Source of the DNA: Patulibacter defluvii
Lineage (GTDB): Bacteria > Actinomycetota > Thermoleophilia > Solirubrobacterales > Solirubrobacteraceae
DNA: 64,000 nt
Direction of reading: 5' to 3'
NCBI RefSeq assembly: GCF_034096925.1
Contig: NZ_JAWZSQ010000009.1
Span: 62,001-126,000, forward strand
A program made the translations under genes and the position numbers. This document shows, piece after piece, positions 42,410 to 50,144 of the stretch. The notes beneath the pieces were generated by a model, which was given only the letters and a program-made list of their open reading frames with translations, did not search any database and was not told the origin of the DNA. Numbering within the stretch: position 1 is the first letter of the stretch; every line of letters starts with the position of its first letter.

Positions 42410-43417
42410 ATGCGCCCCCGCACGCCCCTTCTCGCCGCCGCGACCCTGCTCGCGCTCGTCGGCCCCTCCGCCGCCCACGCGATCGTCGGCGGCGAGGTCG
42501 CTCCGCGCGGCTTCGCCCCCGCCACCGCCAAGCTCTCGACCGGCGAGCAGGTCTGCAGCGGCGCGCTGCTGACCCCGCGGCTGATCCTGACCGCCGCCCA
42601 CTGCTTCGAGGAGGACCAGGCGGAGCCGGCCGAGGTCGCCCGCCGGACCAGCGTCGTGATCGGCAACCCCAACCGCAGCCGCCGCCTCCAGCAGCGGCGC
42701 GGGATCGGCGTCCAGTTCGGCCCCGCCGACGCCAACGGGCGGGCCGACGTGGCGATCCTGACCCTCGACCGGACCAGCGCCCAGCCGCTGGCCGCGATCG
42801 CCCCCTCCGACCAGATCCCGGCCCTGGTCGCGCCTGGCGCCCGGCTGCTCTTGAGCGGCTTCGGCGCCACCCTCTCGCCGCCGCCCGGTCCCGACGGCAG
42901 CGCCCCCGAGCTGCACGCCAGCAAGCTGCTGAAGCGGGCCGCGCTGGCCGGCGCCGGCTGCCCGGCCGACGTCGCGGTCGACGGCCGCCGCTCGGCCTTC
43001 CAGAGCTGCGCGGTGCCGTCGCCGATCCCCGGCATCGAGCGGGCCGAGACCGGCAACGCCTGCTCCGGCGACAGCGGCGCCCCGGTCTTCGCCTGGACCC
43101 CGTCGCTGGGGCTGCTGACCCAGGTCGCGGTCGTCTCCGGCGGGGTCGGCGCCGACCAGTGCTCGCAGACGAACACCAGCGTCCTGACCCCCCTGACCGG
43201 CCCGGTGATCGACTGGGTGCGGGCGGCCCAGAACGCGCCCGAGCCGCCCCAGGGCCGCCCGCCGCGCAGCTGTCCGCAGCGGCGCTCGGCCGCCCGCCGC
43301 GCCCGCGCCGCGGTCCGCCGGGCCCGTCACCGCCACGGCCGCGCGGGCCGTCGCGCGCTGCGCCGCGCCGAGGCCCGCCAGCGGGTCGCCGACGCCGCCG
43401 TCTACCGCTCCTGCTGA
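42410..43417 (+). CDS. Secreted trypsin-like serine protease
   Basis: 335 residues with a signal peptide ending before IVGGEV, the classical activation N-terminus. The catalytic triad is visible: H64 in LTAAHCF, D113 in RADVAILTL and S222 in GNACSGDSGAPVF. Cysteine pairs fit an S1 chymotrypsin fold. The last 70 residues are an Arg-rich tail (RRARHRHGRAGRRALRRAEA) that could bind wall polymers. It lies between two wall hydrolases and may process them or neighbouring secreted proteins. Confidence 0.88.
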   Translation: MRPRTPLLAAATLLALVGPSAAHAIVGGEVAPRGFAPATAKLSTGEQVCSGALLTPRLILTAAHCFEEDQAEPAEVARRTSVVIGNPNRSRRLQQRRGIGVQFGPADANGRADVAILTLDRTSAQPLAAIAPSDQIPALVAPGARLLLSGFGATLSPPPGPDGSAPELHASKLLKRAALAGAGCPADVAVDGRRSAFQSCAVPSPIPGIERAETGNACSGDSGAPVFAWTPSLGLLTQVAVVSGGVGADQCSQTNTSVLTPLTGPVIDWVRAAQNAPEPPQGRPPRSCPQRRSAARRARAAVRRARHRHGRAGRRALRRAEARQRVADAAVYRSC

Positions 43418-43465
43418 CCGTCTTCCCCCGTCCCATCCCCATCCCCCCACCAGGAGGAACCACCG

Positions 43466-44608
43466 ATGCCTGAGATCCAGGCCCGCGGCCCGAACGCCGC
43501 GCTCCGTCCGAGCGTGAGGATCGTCCTGCTCGCGCTCGTCCTCGCCGTCGCCACCGCGCTCGCCGTCGTCCCGCGGGCGAGCGCCGCGCCGGCCCAGATC
43601 CCCTGCTCCCCGATCGCCGGCGGCAAGTTCAGCTGCCAGTGGTGGGTGGCCGGCAACGGCCAGACCGGCGGATCGCCCGTCCTCAACCCGGCCGGCAGCC
43701 GGATCGGCTACCTGCACAAGGGCGCCAACTGGGTGATCTGCCAGCAGCGCGGTCGCCGCGAGAGCTCCGGCCCGTACTGGAACACGTGGTGGGCGTTCAC
43801 GCTCGCCGACAACAACAAGTGGGGCTGGGTCAACGGCGTCAGCGCCAGCGGCGGCGACAACGACGGCAGCTTCGCCGGCGTGCCCGACTGCAACGGCGCG
43901 AAGGGCAGCCCGCCCGGGGCCGGCGGAACCCCGCCGCCGCCTCCCCCGCCTCCGCCGCCGCCGTCGGGCGACGCGCGGACCCAGGCGGCCGAGCGGGCCG
44001 TCGCGTGGGCGGAGAGCAAGATCGGCACCCGCCAGTGCGGCGGCGAGCAGCCGGGCTGGAACCGCACCTTCGGCTTCAACTGCTGCGTCGCCTGGTGCGG
44101 GATCTTCGCCTACACCGCGCTCAACCAGGGCGGCTTCGCCCTCAACCGGGCCCGGATGGCCTACACGGAGAACATCTACACCGACGCCCTGACCGGGGCC
44201 AACGGCCTCTCGGTGATCCCCAAGGACCAGGCCCGCCGCGGCGACATGATCCTCTTCTACTGGGGCGGCAGCGGCCGCCGGGTCCAGCACGTCGGCCTGG
44301 TCCGCGGGCGCGGGCCGCAGGGGCAGATCATGACCGTCGAGGGCAACACCGACTCGCCGAGCCACGTCGGTGCCCACACGTTCGCGCTCAACTACCGGCC
44401 GATCGTGGCGATCGTGCGGGTCGGCAACGTCCGCGCCGGAGCCGGCGGCCTGCGGCCCTACGCGGCCAAGGACTCGCGGCTGCGGAGGAAGCTCGACCGC
44501 AAGTACGGGCTCCGCAAGGGCCAGAAGCCGCGCGACCGCGGCGTCGGCCAGAAGGCGGCCAAGAAGAAGAAGGCCAAGCGCGCGTCGCATCGTGCGCTGA
44601 CGGTCTGA
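43466..44608 (+). CDS. Secreted CHAP-type peptidoglycan amidase with N-terminal GGK domain
   Basis: 380 residues; AGGAGG ribosome binding site. Signal peptide (about residues 15-38), then the same domain as in the protein at 41148 (IPCSPIAGGKFSCQWWVAGN ... GYLHKGANWVICQQ ... VPDCNGAKG), then a run of prolines. The catalytic domain has NCCVAWCGIFAY (C206/C207/C211) and RVQHVGLVRG (H275), fitting CHAP/NlpC-like cysteine amidases, with GDMILFYW between. The C-terminus is Lys/Arg-rich. It would cut peptide cross-links of peptidoglycan. Confidence 0.82.
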   Translation: MPEIQARGPNAALRPSVRIVLLALVLAVATALAVVPRASAAPAQIPCSPIAGGKFSCQWWVAGNGQTGGSPVLNPAGSRIGYLHKGANWVICQQRGRRESSGPYWNTWWAFTLADNNKWGWVNGVSASGGDNDGSFAGVPDCNGAKGSPPGAGGTPPPPPPPPPPPSGDARTQAAERAVAWAESKIGTRQCGGEQPGWNRTFGFNCCVAWCGIFAYTALNQGGFALNRARMAYTENIYTDALTGANGLSVIPKDQARRGDMILFYWGGSGRRVQHVGLVRGRGPQGQIMTVEGNTDSPSHVGAHTFALNYRPIVAIVRVGNVRAGAGGLRPYAAKDSRLRRKLDRKYGLRKGQKPRDRGVGQKAAKKKKAKRASHRALTV

Positions 44609-44641
44609 TCCGGCGCGGGCCGGGGAGGGTACGGTCGCGTC

Positions 44642-45358
44642 ATGACCGCCCTCCCCGACCTCTCCGACCTGCGCGCGCTGTTCCTCAACTGCACGCTCAA
44701 GCGCTCGCCCGAGCCCTCCCACACCCAGGGCCTGATCGACGCCAGCCGCCGGATCATGGACGCCCACGGGGTGACCACCGAGGTCGTGCGGCTGATCGAC
44801 CGCGACGTCGCCACCGGCGTCTGGCCCGACATGACCGAGCACGGCTGGGCGACCGACGAGTGGCCGCAGATCTACGCCCAGGTCGAGGCAGCCGACGTGC
44901 TGGTGCTGGCCGGGCCGATCTGGCTGGGCGACAACAGCTCGGTGATGAAGCGGGCGATCGAACGGCTCTACTCCTGCTCGCACCTGCTCAACGCCGCAGG
45001 GCAGTACGCCACCTACGGCAAGGTCGGCGGCTGCCTGATCACCGGCAACGAGGACGGGATCAAGCACTGCGCGCAGAACGTCCTCTACTCGCTCCAGCAC
45101 GTCGGCTTCACGATCCCGCCGCAGGCCGACGCCGGCTGGATCGGCCCCGCCGGCCCCGGTCCCAGCTACCTGGATCCGGGCTCGGGCGGGCCGGAGAACG
45201 ACTTCACGAACCGCAACACCACCTTCATGACCTGGAACCTGCTGCACCTGGCGCGGCTGCTGAAGGACGCCGGCGGGATCCCGGCCCACGGCAACCAGCG
45301 GAGCGCCTGGGACGCCGGCGAGCGGTTCGACTGGGAGAACCCGGAGTACCGCCGCTGA
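44642..45358 (+). CDS. NADPH-dependent FMN reductase / flavodoxin-fold protein
   Basis: 238 residues. LRALFLNCTLKRSPEPSHTQ carries the phosphate loop of the flavodoxin-like NAD(P)H:FMN reductase group, and VLVLAGPIWLGDNSSVMKRAIERLY the second flavin-binding loop. The protein is longer than usual, with a C-terminal GNEDGIKHCAQNVLYSLQHVGFTIPPQ segment typical of the NAD(P)H-dependent oxidoreductase subgroup. Cytosolic. Separate promoter likely, since it follows the CHAP gene by 33 bases without coupling. Confidence 0.82.
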   Translation: MTALPDLSDLRALFLNCTLKRSPEPSHTQGLIDASRRIMDAHGVTTEVVRLIDRDVATGVWPDMTEHGWATDEWPQIYAQVEAADVLVLAGPIWLGDNSSVMKRAIERLYSCSHLLNAAGQYATYGKVGGCLITGNEDGIKHCAQNVLYSLQHVGFTIPPQADAGWIGPAGPGPSYLDPGSGGPENDFTNRNTTFMTWNLLHLARLLKDAGGIPAHGNQRSAWDAGERFDWENPEYRR

Positions 45359-45405
45359 GGCCGTCCGTCGCGTCGCCGCCACTGCTCCCTCTAGCCTTCG
45401 GCCTC

Positions 45406-46521
45406 ATGGAGCACGCCTTCCGCGCGGCCCCCGGGCGCACGCCCTTCTCGATCGGGATCGAGGAGGAGCTGATGATCGTCGATCCCGAGGGCTACGGCCT
45501 GGTCTCCGCCGTCGAATCGCTGCTCGGCGAAGCGCCGGTCGGCGAAGTCAAGCCGGAGCTGATGGAATCGGTGCTGGAGATCGCCACCGACCCGACCCGT
45601 AACACCGCGGAGGCCGGCGAGCAGCTGCGGTCGCTGCGGTCGCACGTCGCCGCCCGCGCCGCCGAGAACGGACTGACGATCGGCTCGGCCGGCACCCATC
45701 CGTTCGCGCTCTGGGAGGACCAGCGGATCGCCGCCCGCGACCGCTATCGCGACCTCGTCCGCGAGCTGCGCTTCGTCGCCCGCCAGGAGCTGCTGTTCGG
45801 GCTCCACGTGCACGTCGGGATCGACGACCCGGACCAGGCGATCCACGTCGCCGACGGGATGCGGGTCCACCTGCCGATCCTGCTGGCGCTGAGCGCGAAC
45901 TCGCCCTTCTGGCGCGGGGACCGGACCGGGCTGGCGTCGACGCGGACGCCGATCTTCCGCGCCTTCCCGCGGATCGGGGTGCCGATCGCCTACGGCAGCT
46001 GGGACCGCTACGAGCGCGAGGTCGAGTTCATGATGCGGTCGGGGGTGATGAGCGACCCGACCTACGTCTGGCACGACGTCCGCCCGCAGCCGAAGTTCGG
46101 TACCGTGGAGGTGCGGGTCTGCGACGGTCAGACCCGGGTCGACCACACGCTGGCGCTGGCCGCGCTGATCCAGGCGATGGTCCACGAGCTGGCCGCCCAC
46201 CACGACGAGGGCACGGCGCTCGGCGACTACCCGTGGCAGGTGCTCGACGAGAACAAGTACCTGGCCGCGATCCACGGTCTGGAGGGCGAGCTGGTCGACC
46301 TGCCGTCGAGCGACCGGGTGGCGACCCGCGAGCTGGCGCGGCGGCTGCTCGACCGGCTTCGCGAGCACGCCCAGCAGCTCGGGTCGGAGGACGCGTTCGA
46401 CTGCGTCGCCGACATCATCGAGCGCGGCACCGGAGCCGACCGCCAGGTGCTGATCTACGACACCAACCGCGACCTGCGCGAGGTGATGGCGGAGATCGTG
46501 ACCACCACGGTCGGCCGCTGA
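45406..46521 (+). CDS. ybdK: Carboxylate-amine ligase, YbdK/GCS2 family
   Basis: 371 residues. TPFSIGIEEELMIVDPEGYG is the N-terminal metal-binding EEE motif of the glutamate-cysteine ligase 2 (YbdK) family, followed by GSAGTHPFALWEDQ, LLFGLHVHVGIDDPDQA, ALSANSPFWRGDRTGLASTR and GTVEVRVCDGQTRV. These enzymes make gamma-glutamyl bonds with ATP; in actinobacteria one homolog is EgtA in ergothioneine synthesis, but no egt neighbours are present, so the general name is used. Confidence 0.88.
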   Translation: MEHAFRAAPGRTPFSIGIEEELMIVDPEGYGLVSAVESLLGEAPVGEVKPELMESVLEIATDPTRNTAEAGEQLRSLRSHVAARAAENGLTIGSAGTHPFALWEDQRIAARDRYRDLVRELRFVARQELLFGLHVHVGIDDPDQAIHVADGMRVHLPILLALSANSPFWRGDRTGLASTRTPIFRAFPRIGVPIAYGSWDRYEREVEFMMRSGVMSDPTYVWHDVRPQPKFGTVEVRVCDGQTRVDHTLALAALIQAMVHELAAHHDEGTALGDYPWQVLDENKYLAAIHGLEGELVDLPSSDRVATRELARRLLDRLREHAQQLGSEDAFDCVADIIERGTGADRQVLIYDTNRDLREVMAEIVTTTVGR

Positions 46522-46570
46522 AGCGGGTGGCGGTTGGCGCCCCGCCGCTCGATGCGCGATCGTTGCGGGC

Positions 46571-47185
46571 ATGAGCAGCGACCTGACGGGCCGGCCCGAC
46601 GCCAAGGGCACCTCCGCCCGCGACGAGCGGACCACCGGCCTCTACGTCGTCGGGGCGATGGCGGCCCTGATGTGGGTCGTCGAGATCATCGACACGATCG
46701 CCGACCACCGGCTGGACGAGTACGGGATCCGGCCGCGGGCGGTCGACGGGCTCGACGGGATCCTCTTCAGCCCCTTCCTCCACGGCAGCTTCGGCCACCT
46801 GATCGGCAACACCATCCCGTTCCTGATCCTCGGCGCGGTGATCGCGCTGAGCGGAGCGATGCGGGTGGTGCTGGTGACGGTGATCGTGGGCCTGGTGGCG
46901 GGGATCGGGACCTGGCTGACCGCGCCGTCGAACTCGCTGACCGTCGGCGCCAGCGGGGTCGTGCTGGGCTACGCCACCTACCTGCTGGCGCGCGGGATCT
47001 TCAGCCGCCGGCTGCTGGAGATCGCCGTCGGCGTGGTCGTGGCGGTGGTCTGGGGCGGCTCGTTCCTGTTCAGCCTGATCCCGCGGCCGGGGGTCTCGTG
47101 GCAGGCGCACCTGTTCGGGGCGATCGGCGGCGTCGTGGCCGCCTGGCTGCTGACCCAGCAGCGCGAGCGCAAGCCCGCGGCCTAG
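46571..47185 (+). CDS. Rhomboid family intramembrane protease
   Basis: 204 residues with about six membrane segments. HGSFGHLIGNTIPFLILG matches the H-x-x-x-x-H-x-x-x-N loop/helix of rhomboids; VGASGVVLGYATYL holds the catalytic Ser128 and SWQAHLFGAIGG the catalytic His180. It would cleave single-pass membrane proteins within the bilayer. Its 3' end overlaps the convergent gene by four bases. Confidence 0.88.
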   Translation: MSSDLTGRPDAKGTSARDERTTGLYVVGAMAALMWVVEIIDTIADHRLDEYGIRPRAVDGLDGILFSPFLHGSFGHLIGNTIPFLILGAVIALSGAMRVVLVTVIVGLVAGIGTWLTAPSNSLTVGASGVVLGYATYLLARGIFSRRLLEIAVGVVVAVVWGGSFLFSLIPRPGVSWQAHLFGAIGGVVAAWLLTQQRERKPAA

Positions 47186-47850
47186 TCGTCGCGGGGGTCG
47201 GCGGTCAGGGCGGCCTCGAGCGCCTGGTCGATCGGGTCCTCGCCCGCGACCAGCGACAGGATCCGGCCGCCGGTGCGGTGGTCGTGGAGGACGGCGGCCA
47301 GGACCGCGGCGACGTCGTCGCGCGAGACGGGGCCGCGGGGCACGCGCCGGGCCAGGCGGACGCGGCCGCTGCCGGGGTCGTCGGTCAGGACGCCGGGGCG
47401 GAGCACGGTCCACTGCCGGTCGCTGTCCATGACGGCGCGGTCGGCGGCGGCCTTGGCCCGCAGGTAGACGCTGAAGACGTCGTCGTCCTGGGGCGGGTCC
47501 TCGGTCCCCATCGAGCTGACGATCACGTAGCCGGGAACGCGGGCCGAGATCGCCGCCTCGAGCAGCAGCAGCGCGCCGTCGCGGTCCATGGTGGCCTTGC
47601 GCTCGGCGCCGCTGCCGGGCCCGGCGCCGGCGGCGAAGACCACGCTGTCGGCGCCCTCGATCGCCAGCGCGACCTCGTGGACGGCGGCGGACTCCAGGTC
47701 GCAGAGGGTCGGGTCGGCCCCGTCGGCGCGGACGTCGGCGGCGTGGTCGGGGTTGCGGATCAGCCCGCGGACGCTGTCGCCGCGCGCGACGAGCAGCCGG
47801 GTGAGGCGACGGGCGATCTGGCCGTGAGCTCCCGCGATGGCGATGTCCAT
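47182..47850 (-). CDS. NAD(P)-binding atypical SDR (YhfK-like)
   Basis: 222 residues. MDIAIAGAHGQIARRLTRLLVARG is the Rossmann glycine motif of NAD(P)H-binding, NmrA/YwnB/YhfK-type proteins; GLIRNPDHAADVRADGA and SVVFAAGAGPGSGAERK, with YVIVSSMGTEDPP, follow. The usual catalytic YxxxK is modified (VYLRAKAAADRAV). Role probably in redox sensing or as a small-molecule reductase. Confidence 0.78.
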   Translation of the reverse strand: MDIAIAGAHGQIARRLTRLLVARGDSVRGLIRNPDHAADVRADGADPTLCDLESAAVHEVALAIEGADSVVFAAGAGPGSGAERKATMDRDGALLLLEAAISARVPGYVIVSSMGTEDPPQDDDVFSVYLRAKAAADRAVMDSDRQWTVLRPGVLTDDPGSGRVRLARRVPRGPVSRDDVAAVLAAVLHDHRTGGRILSLVAGEDPIDQALEAALTADPRDD

Positions 47851-47896
47851 GGACCGACGCTAGCGGGTGGCGGCGGCGGGCTCTAACGTGCCGGCG

Positions 47897-48703
47897 ATGC
47901 GTCCGGGCGGTCAGCGCAGCGACCAGTGGTGGTGCCAGCTGATCGTCGGCCACGGTGCGGGGGCGGTCCGCCAGCGGGCGGCCGCGGCGGAGCGGACGCC
48001 GTGGGGCTGGATGCTGACCACCCCGGCGGTTCCCAGGGTGTGGGCGGTCAACCGCGCGCAGGTGGTTCCGCGAGCGGGCGACCTGGCGGCGGACGAGGTG
48101 GTGGCGGGGATCGACGCCGCGCACCGGGCGGCGGGGCTGGCCCACCGGGCGGTCGACCTGCGCTCGCTGGCCGACGCCGAGCGGATGCAGGAGGCGCTGG
48201 TGGCGGCCGACCTGGTGCCGCTGTCGCTGGAGGTCCTGACCGTCGACCCGGTCGAACTGCGGGAGCGGACGGCCGTGGCGCCGGCGGCCGAGCCCGCGGT
48301 GACGGTCGCCGCCGAGCCGGCCGAGGCGGCGATCCCGGTCCGCGCGACGGCGGCCGGCGACGGCGACGAGGAGGAGCGGCGCCAGGTCACGGCCCAGTGG
48401 AGCCTGGCCCCCGCCCGCCACGTCACCCACCTGCTGGCCCGCGACGCCGACGGCCAGCCGCTCGGCGGGGTGGTCGTCCACCTGGCCAGCCTCCACGTCG
48501 AGGTCGACGACCTGGTGACCGCCGCCGGCCACCGCGGCCGCGGCGTCGGCACCGCCCTGCTCGCCGCGGTCGCCGAGCTGGCCGTGGCCCGCGACGTCGG
48601 CCGCGTCGGCCTGCTCGCCGACCCCGCCGATCGCCCGGCGGCCTGGTACCGGCGGCTGGGTTTCCTGCCGGTCGGGCGGACGGTGCAGGCGATTCGGCCG
48701 TAG
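47897..48703 (+). CDS. GNAT family N-acetyltransferase
   Basis: 268 residues from ATG 47897; an upstream in-frame alternative start adds ten residues. The N-terminal half has GNAT-like WWCQLIVGHGAGAV and MLTTPAVPRVWAVNRAQVV but no acetyl-CoA loop; the C-terminal half has VDDLVTAAGHRGRGVGTALLAAVAELA, the Q/R-x-x-G-x-G/A acetyl-CoA motif, and AAWYRRLGFLPVGRTVQAI. It may be a tandem GNAT with a degenerate first half. Substrate unknown. Confidence 0.78.
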   Translation: MRPGGQRSDQWWCQLIVGHGAGAVRQRAAAAERTPWGWMLTTPAVPRVWAVNRAQVVPRAGDLAADEVVAGIDAAHRAAGLAHRAVDLRSLADAERMQEALVAADLVPLSLEVLTVDPVELRERTAVAPAAEPAVTVAAEPAEAAIPVRATAAGDGDEEERRQVTAQWSLAPARHVTHLLARDADGQPLGGVVVHLASLHVEVDDLVTAAGHRGRGVGTALLAAVAELAVARDVGRVGLLADPADRPAAWYRRLGFLPVGRTVQAIRP

Positions 48704-48727
48704 GGATTTGGGTGCGGCGGCCGCCGG

Positions 48728-48772
48728 ATGTGACGTTCCGGTCTGCCGGTGACCGGAACGTGGCATCGGGCC
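48728..48772. repeat. REP-like inverted repeat, copy C
   Basis: ACGTTCCGGTC and GACCGGAACGT form an 11-bp stem around a short loop, with the flanks GATGTG and GCATCGGGCC like the other copies. It lies 25 bases after the GNAT stop codon. Confidence 0.75.
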
Positions 48773-48799
48773 GGGAGGGCCGTGCGCTCCGCCGCCCAC

Positions 48800-48842
48800 C
48801 GTCACCTTCCGGACGCCCGCCGACCGAAACGTCACACCGGGC
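48800..48842. repeat. REP-like inverted repeat, copy D (decayed)
   Basis: The left arm (TCACCTTCCGGAC) has lost bases; the right arm GACCGAAACGTCACACCGGGCGCG keeps the tail. Only 70 bases from copy C, so the two form a tandem pair. The rest of 48704-49026 holds no recognised gene. Confidence 0.6.
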
Positions 48843-49026
48843 GCGCCGGCCCCGCCCCCTCTCCCCTTACTGCCCCTCCGCGAAGGCGGCGCGGCTCGCC
48901 GGCGGCGCTGCCGACGATCCCACCGACCAGCAGCGGTGACCGCGACCGGCCAGCCGCGGCCCTCACCCAGGCAGGTCACCCGCAGGTCGCACCGGCGAGG
49001 CAGCACCGGCCCGCCGACCGCCCCCC

Positions 49027-49761
49027 TCAGTCCCGCAGCGGCGCTCCGCCCTGCGGCAGCCCCTGGCCGTAGCGCTGCCAGTCGAGCAGGGTGACGTTCT
49101 CGCGGGCGGTGCGGCCGGCGAGGTCCTCGTCGTCGCGGAACATCCGCTTCAGACGCCGCAGGCCCTCGGCCGGGCGGGTGGCCAGGACGCTCGCCAGCTC
49201 GGCCGCCGCGGCCTCGGCGTCGGCCTCGGGCACGACCCGCTCGGCGAGGCCGATCCGGGCCGCCTCCTCGGCGCCGACCACGCGGCCGCTGTAGATCAGC
49301 TCCTTGGCCCGGGCCAGGCCGACCAGGGGCACCAGCCGCGCCGGACCGACCGGGACGCCGAGCTTGGCGCCGGCCCAGGCGAGCTTGAGGTTGTCGCCCG
49401 CCACGCGCAGGTCACAGGCGGCCACCAGCTCGACCCCCGCCCCGACGACGTTGCCCACGCAGACGGCGATCGTCGGCATCGGCAGGTCGACGACCGCCTG
49501 GTACATGCGGGCGAAGCGCTCCATGCGGGCGATCCCGCCCTCGCGGTCCAGCTCCTCGGCCACGTCGGCGCCGGCGCAGAGGGCGCGGGTCGAGGTGGTC
49601 GAGAACACCACCACCCGCAGCTCGGGATCGGCGGCCAGCTCGGCCAGCACCGCCAGCAGCTCGTCGAGCGTCGCGGTGTCCATCGCGTTGCGGCGATCGG
49701 GGCGGTTCAGCCGCACGACCTCCACCCCGTCGACGTTGCGGGTGCGCTCGAGACCGGTCAT
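49027..49761 (-). CDS. Enoyl-CoA hydratase/isomerase family protein
   Basis: 244 residues. Crotonase features: VVRLNRPDRRNAMDTATLDEL, VVFSTTSTRALCAGADVAEEL (first oxyanion-hole region), PTIAVCVGNVVGAGVELVAACDLRVA (second) and KLAWAGAKLGVPVGPA. The usual catalytic glutamates are not both obvious, so hydratase or isomerase activity is uncertain. It acts in acyl-CoA metabolism in the cytosol. The gene diverges from the small membrane protein gene. Confidence 0.85.
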   Translation of the reverse strand: MTGLERTRNVDGVEVVRLNRPDRRNAMDTATLDELLAVLAELAADPELRVVVFSTTSTRALCAGADVAEELDREGGIARMERFARMYQAVVDLPMPTIAVCVGNVVGAGVELVAACDLRVAGDNLKLAWAGAKLGVPVGPARLVPLVGLARAKELIYSGRVVGAEEAARIGLAERVVPEADAEAAAAELASVLATRPAEGLRRLKRMFRDDEDLAGRTARENVTLLDWQRYGQGLPQGGAPLRD

Positions 49762-49790
49762 CGCCGCTGGGTTCTATACGATTGCCGCCT

Positions 49791-50069
49791 ATGCGCCTGC
49801 GCCGCCTGATGCTGCTGCTCGCGACGACCGTCGCGACCCTCTCGGTCACCACCGCCACCGCGTTCGCGGGGATCGACAGCGGTCAAGGGACCATCGGCGA
49901 GAACAACGACCTGCAGGTCACGCTCTTCGGCTTCGCCGTGATCATCGGGATCCCGGCCTTCGCGCTGGTCATGACCCTGCTGCAGGGCCGGCTCGACAAG
50001 CGCAAGTACGCCAAGCTCGCCGCCGAGAAGGCGCGGGCGGCCACGCGCGACAAGCGTCTCGGCTGGTAG
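49791..50069 (+). CDS. Small exported membrane protein
   Basis: 92 residues from ATG 49791. Signal-like first segment (LMLLLATTVATLSVTTATAFA), a short exposed loop (GIDSGQGTIGENND), a second hydrophobic segment (VTLFGFAVIIGIPAFALVMTLLQ) and a basic cytoplasmic tail (LDKRKYAKLAAEKARAATRDKR). No family named. GC-rich third positions and clean length support expression. Confidence 0.65.
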   Translation: MRLRRLMLLLATTVATLSVTTATAFAGIDSGQGTIGENNDLQVTLFGFAVIIGIPAFALVMTLLQGRLDKRKYAKLAAEKARAATRDKRLGW

Positions 50070-50144
50070 CGGGCGGCGCGGCGCGCCCGTGGACGCGTCG
50101 CATCTCGCCACCTGGTTCGCTCCACCCGCAGCCGCAGCCACCCG

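Noticed and set aside
49027..49761. Naming the crotonase-fold protein as a specific beta-oxidation enzyme
   Set aside because: The fold is clear but both catalytic glutamates are not, and no fatty-acid operon surrounds it.
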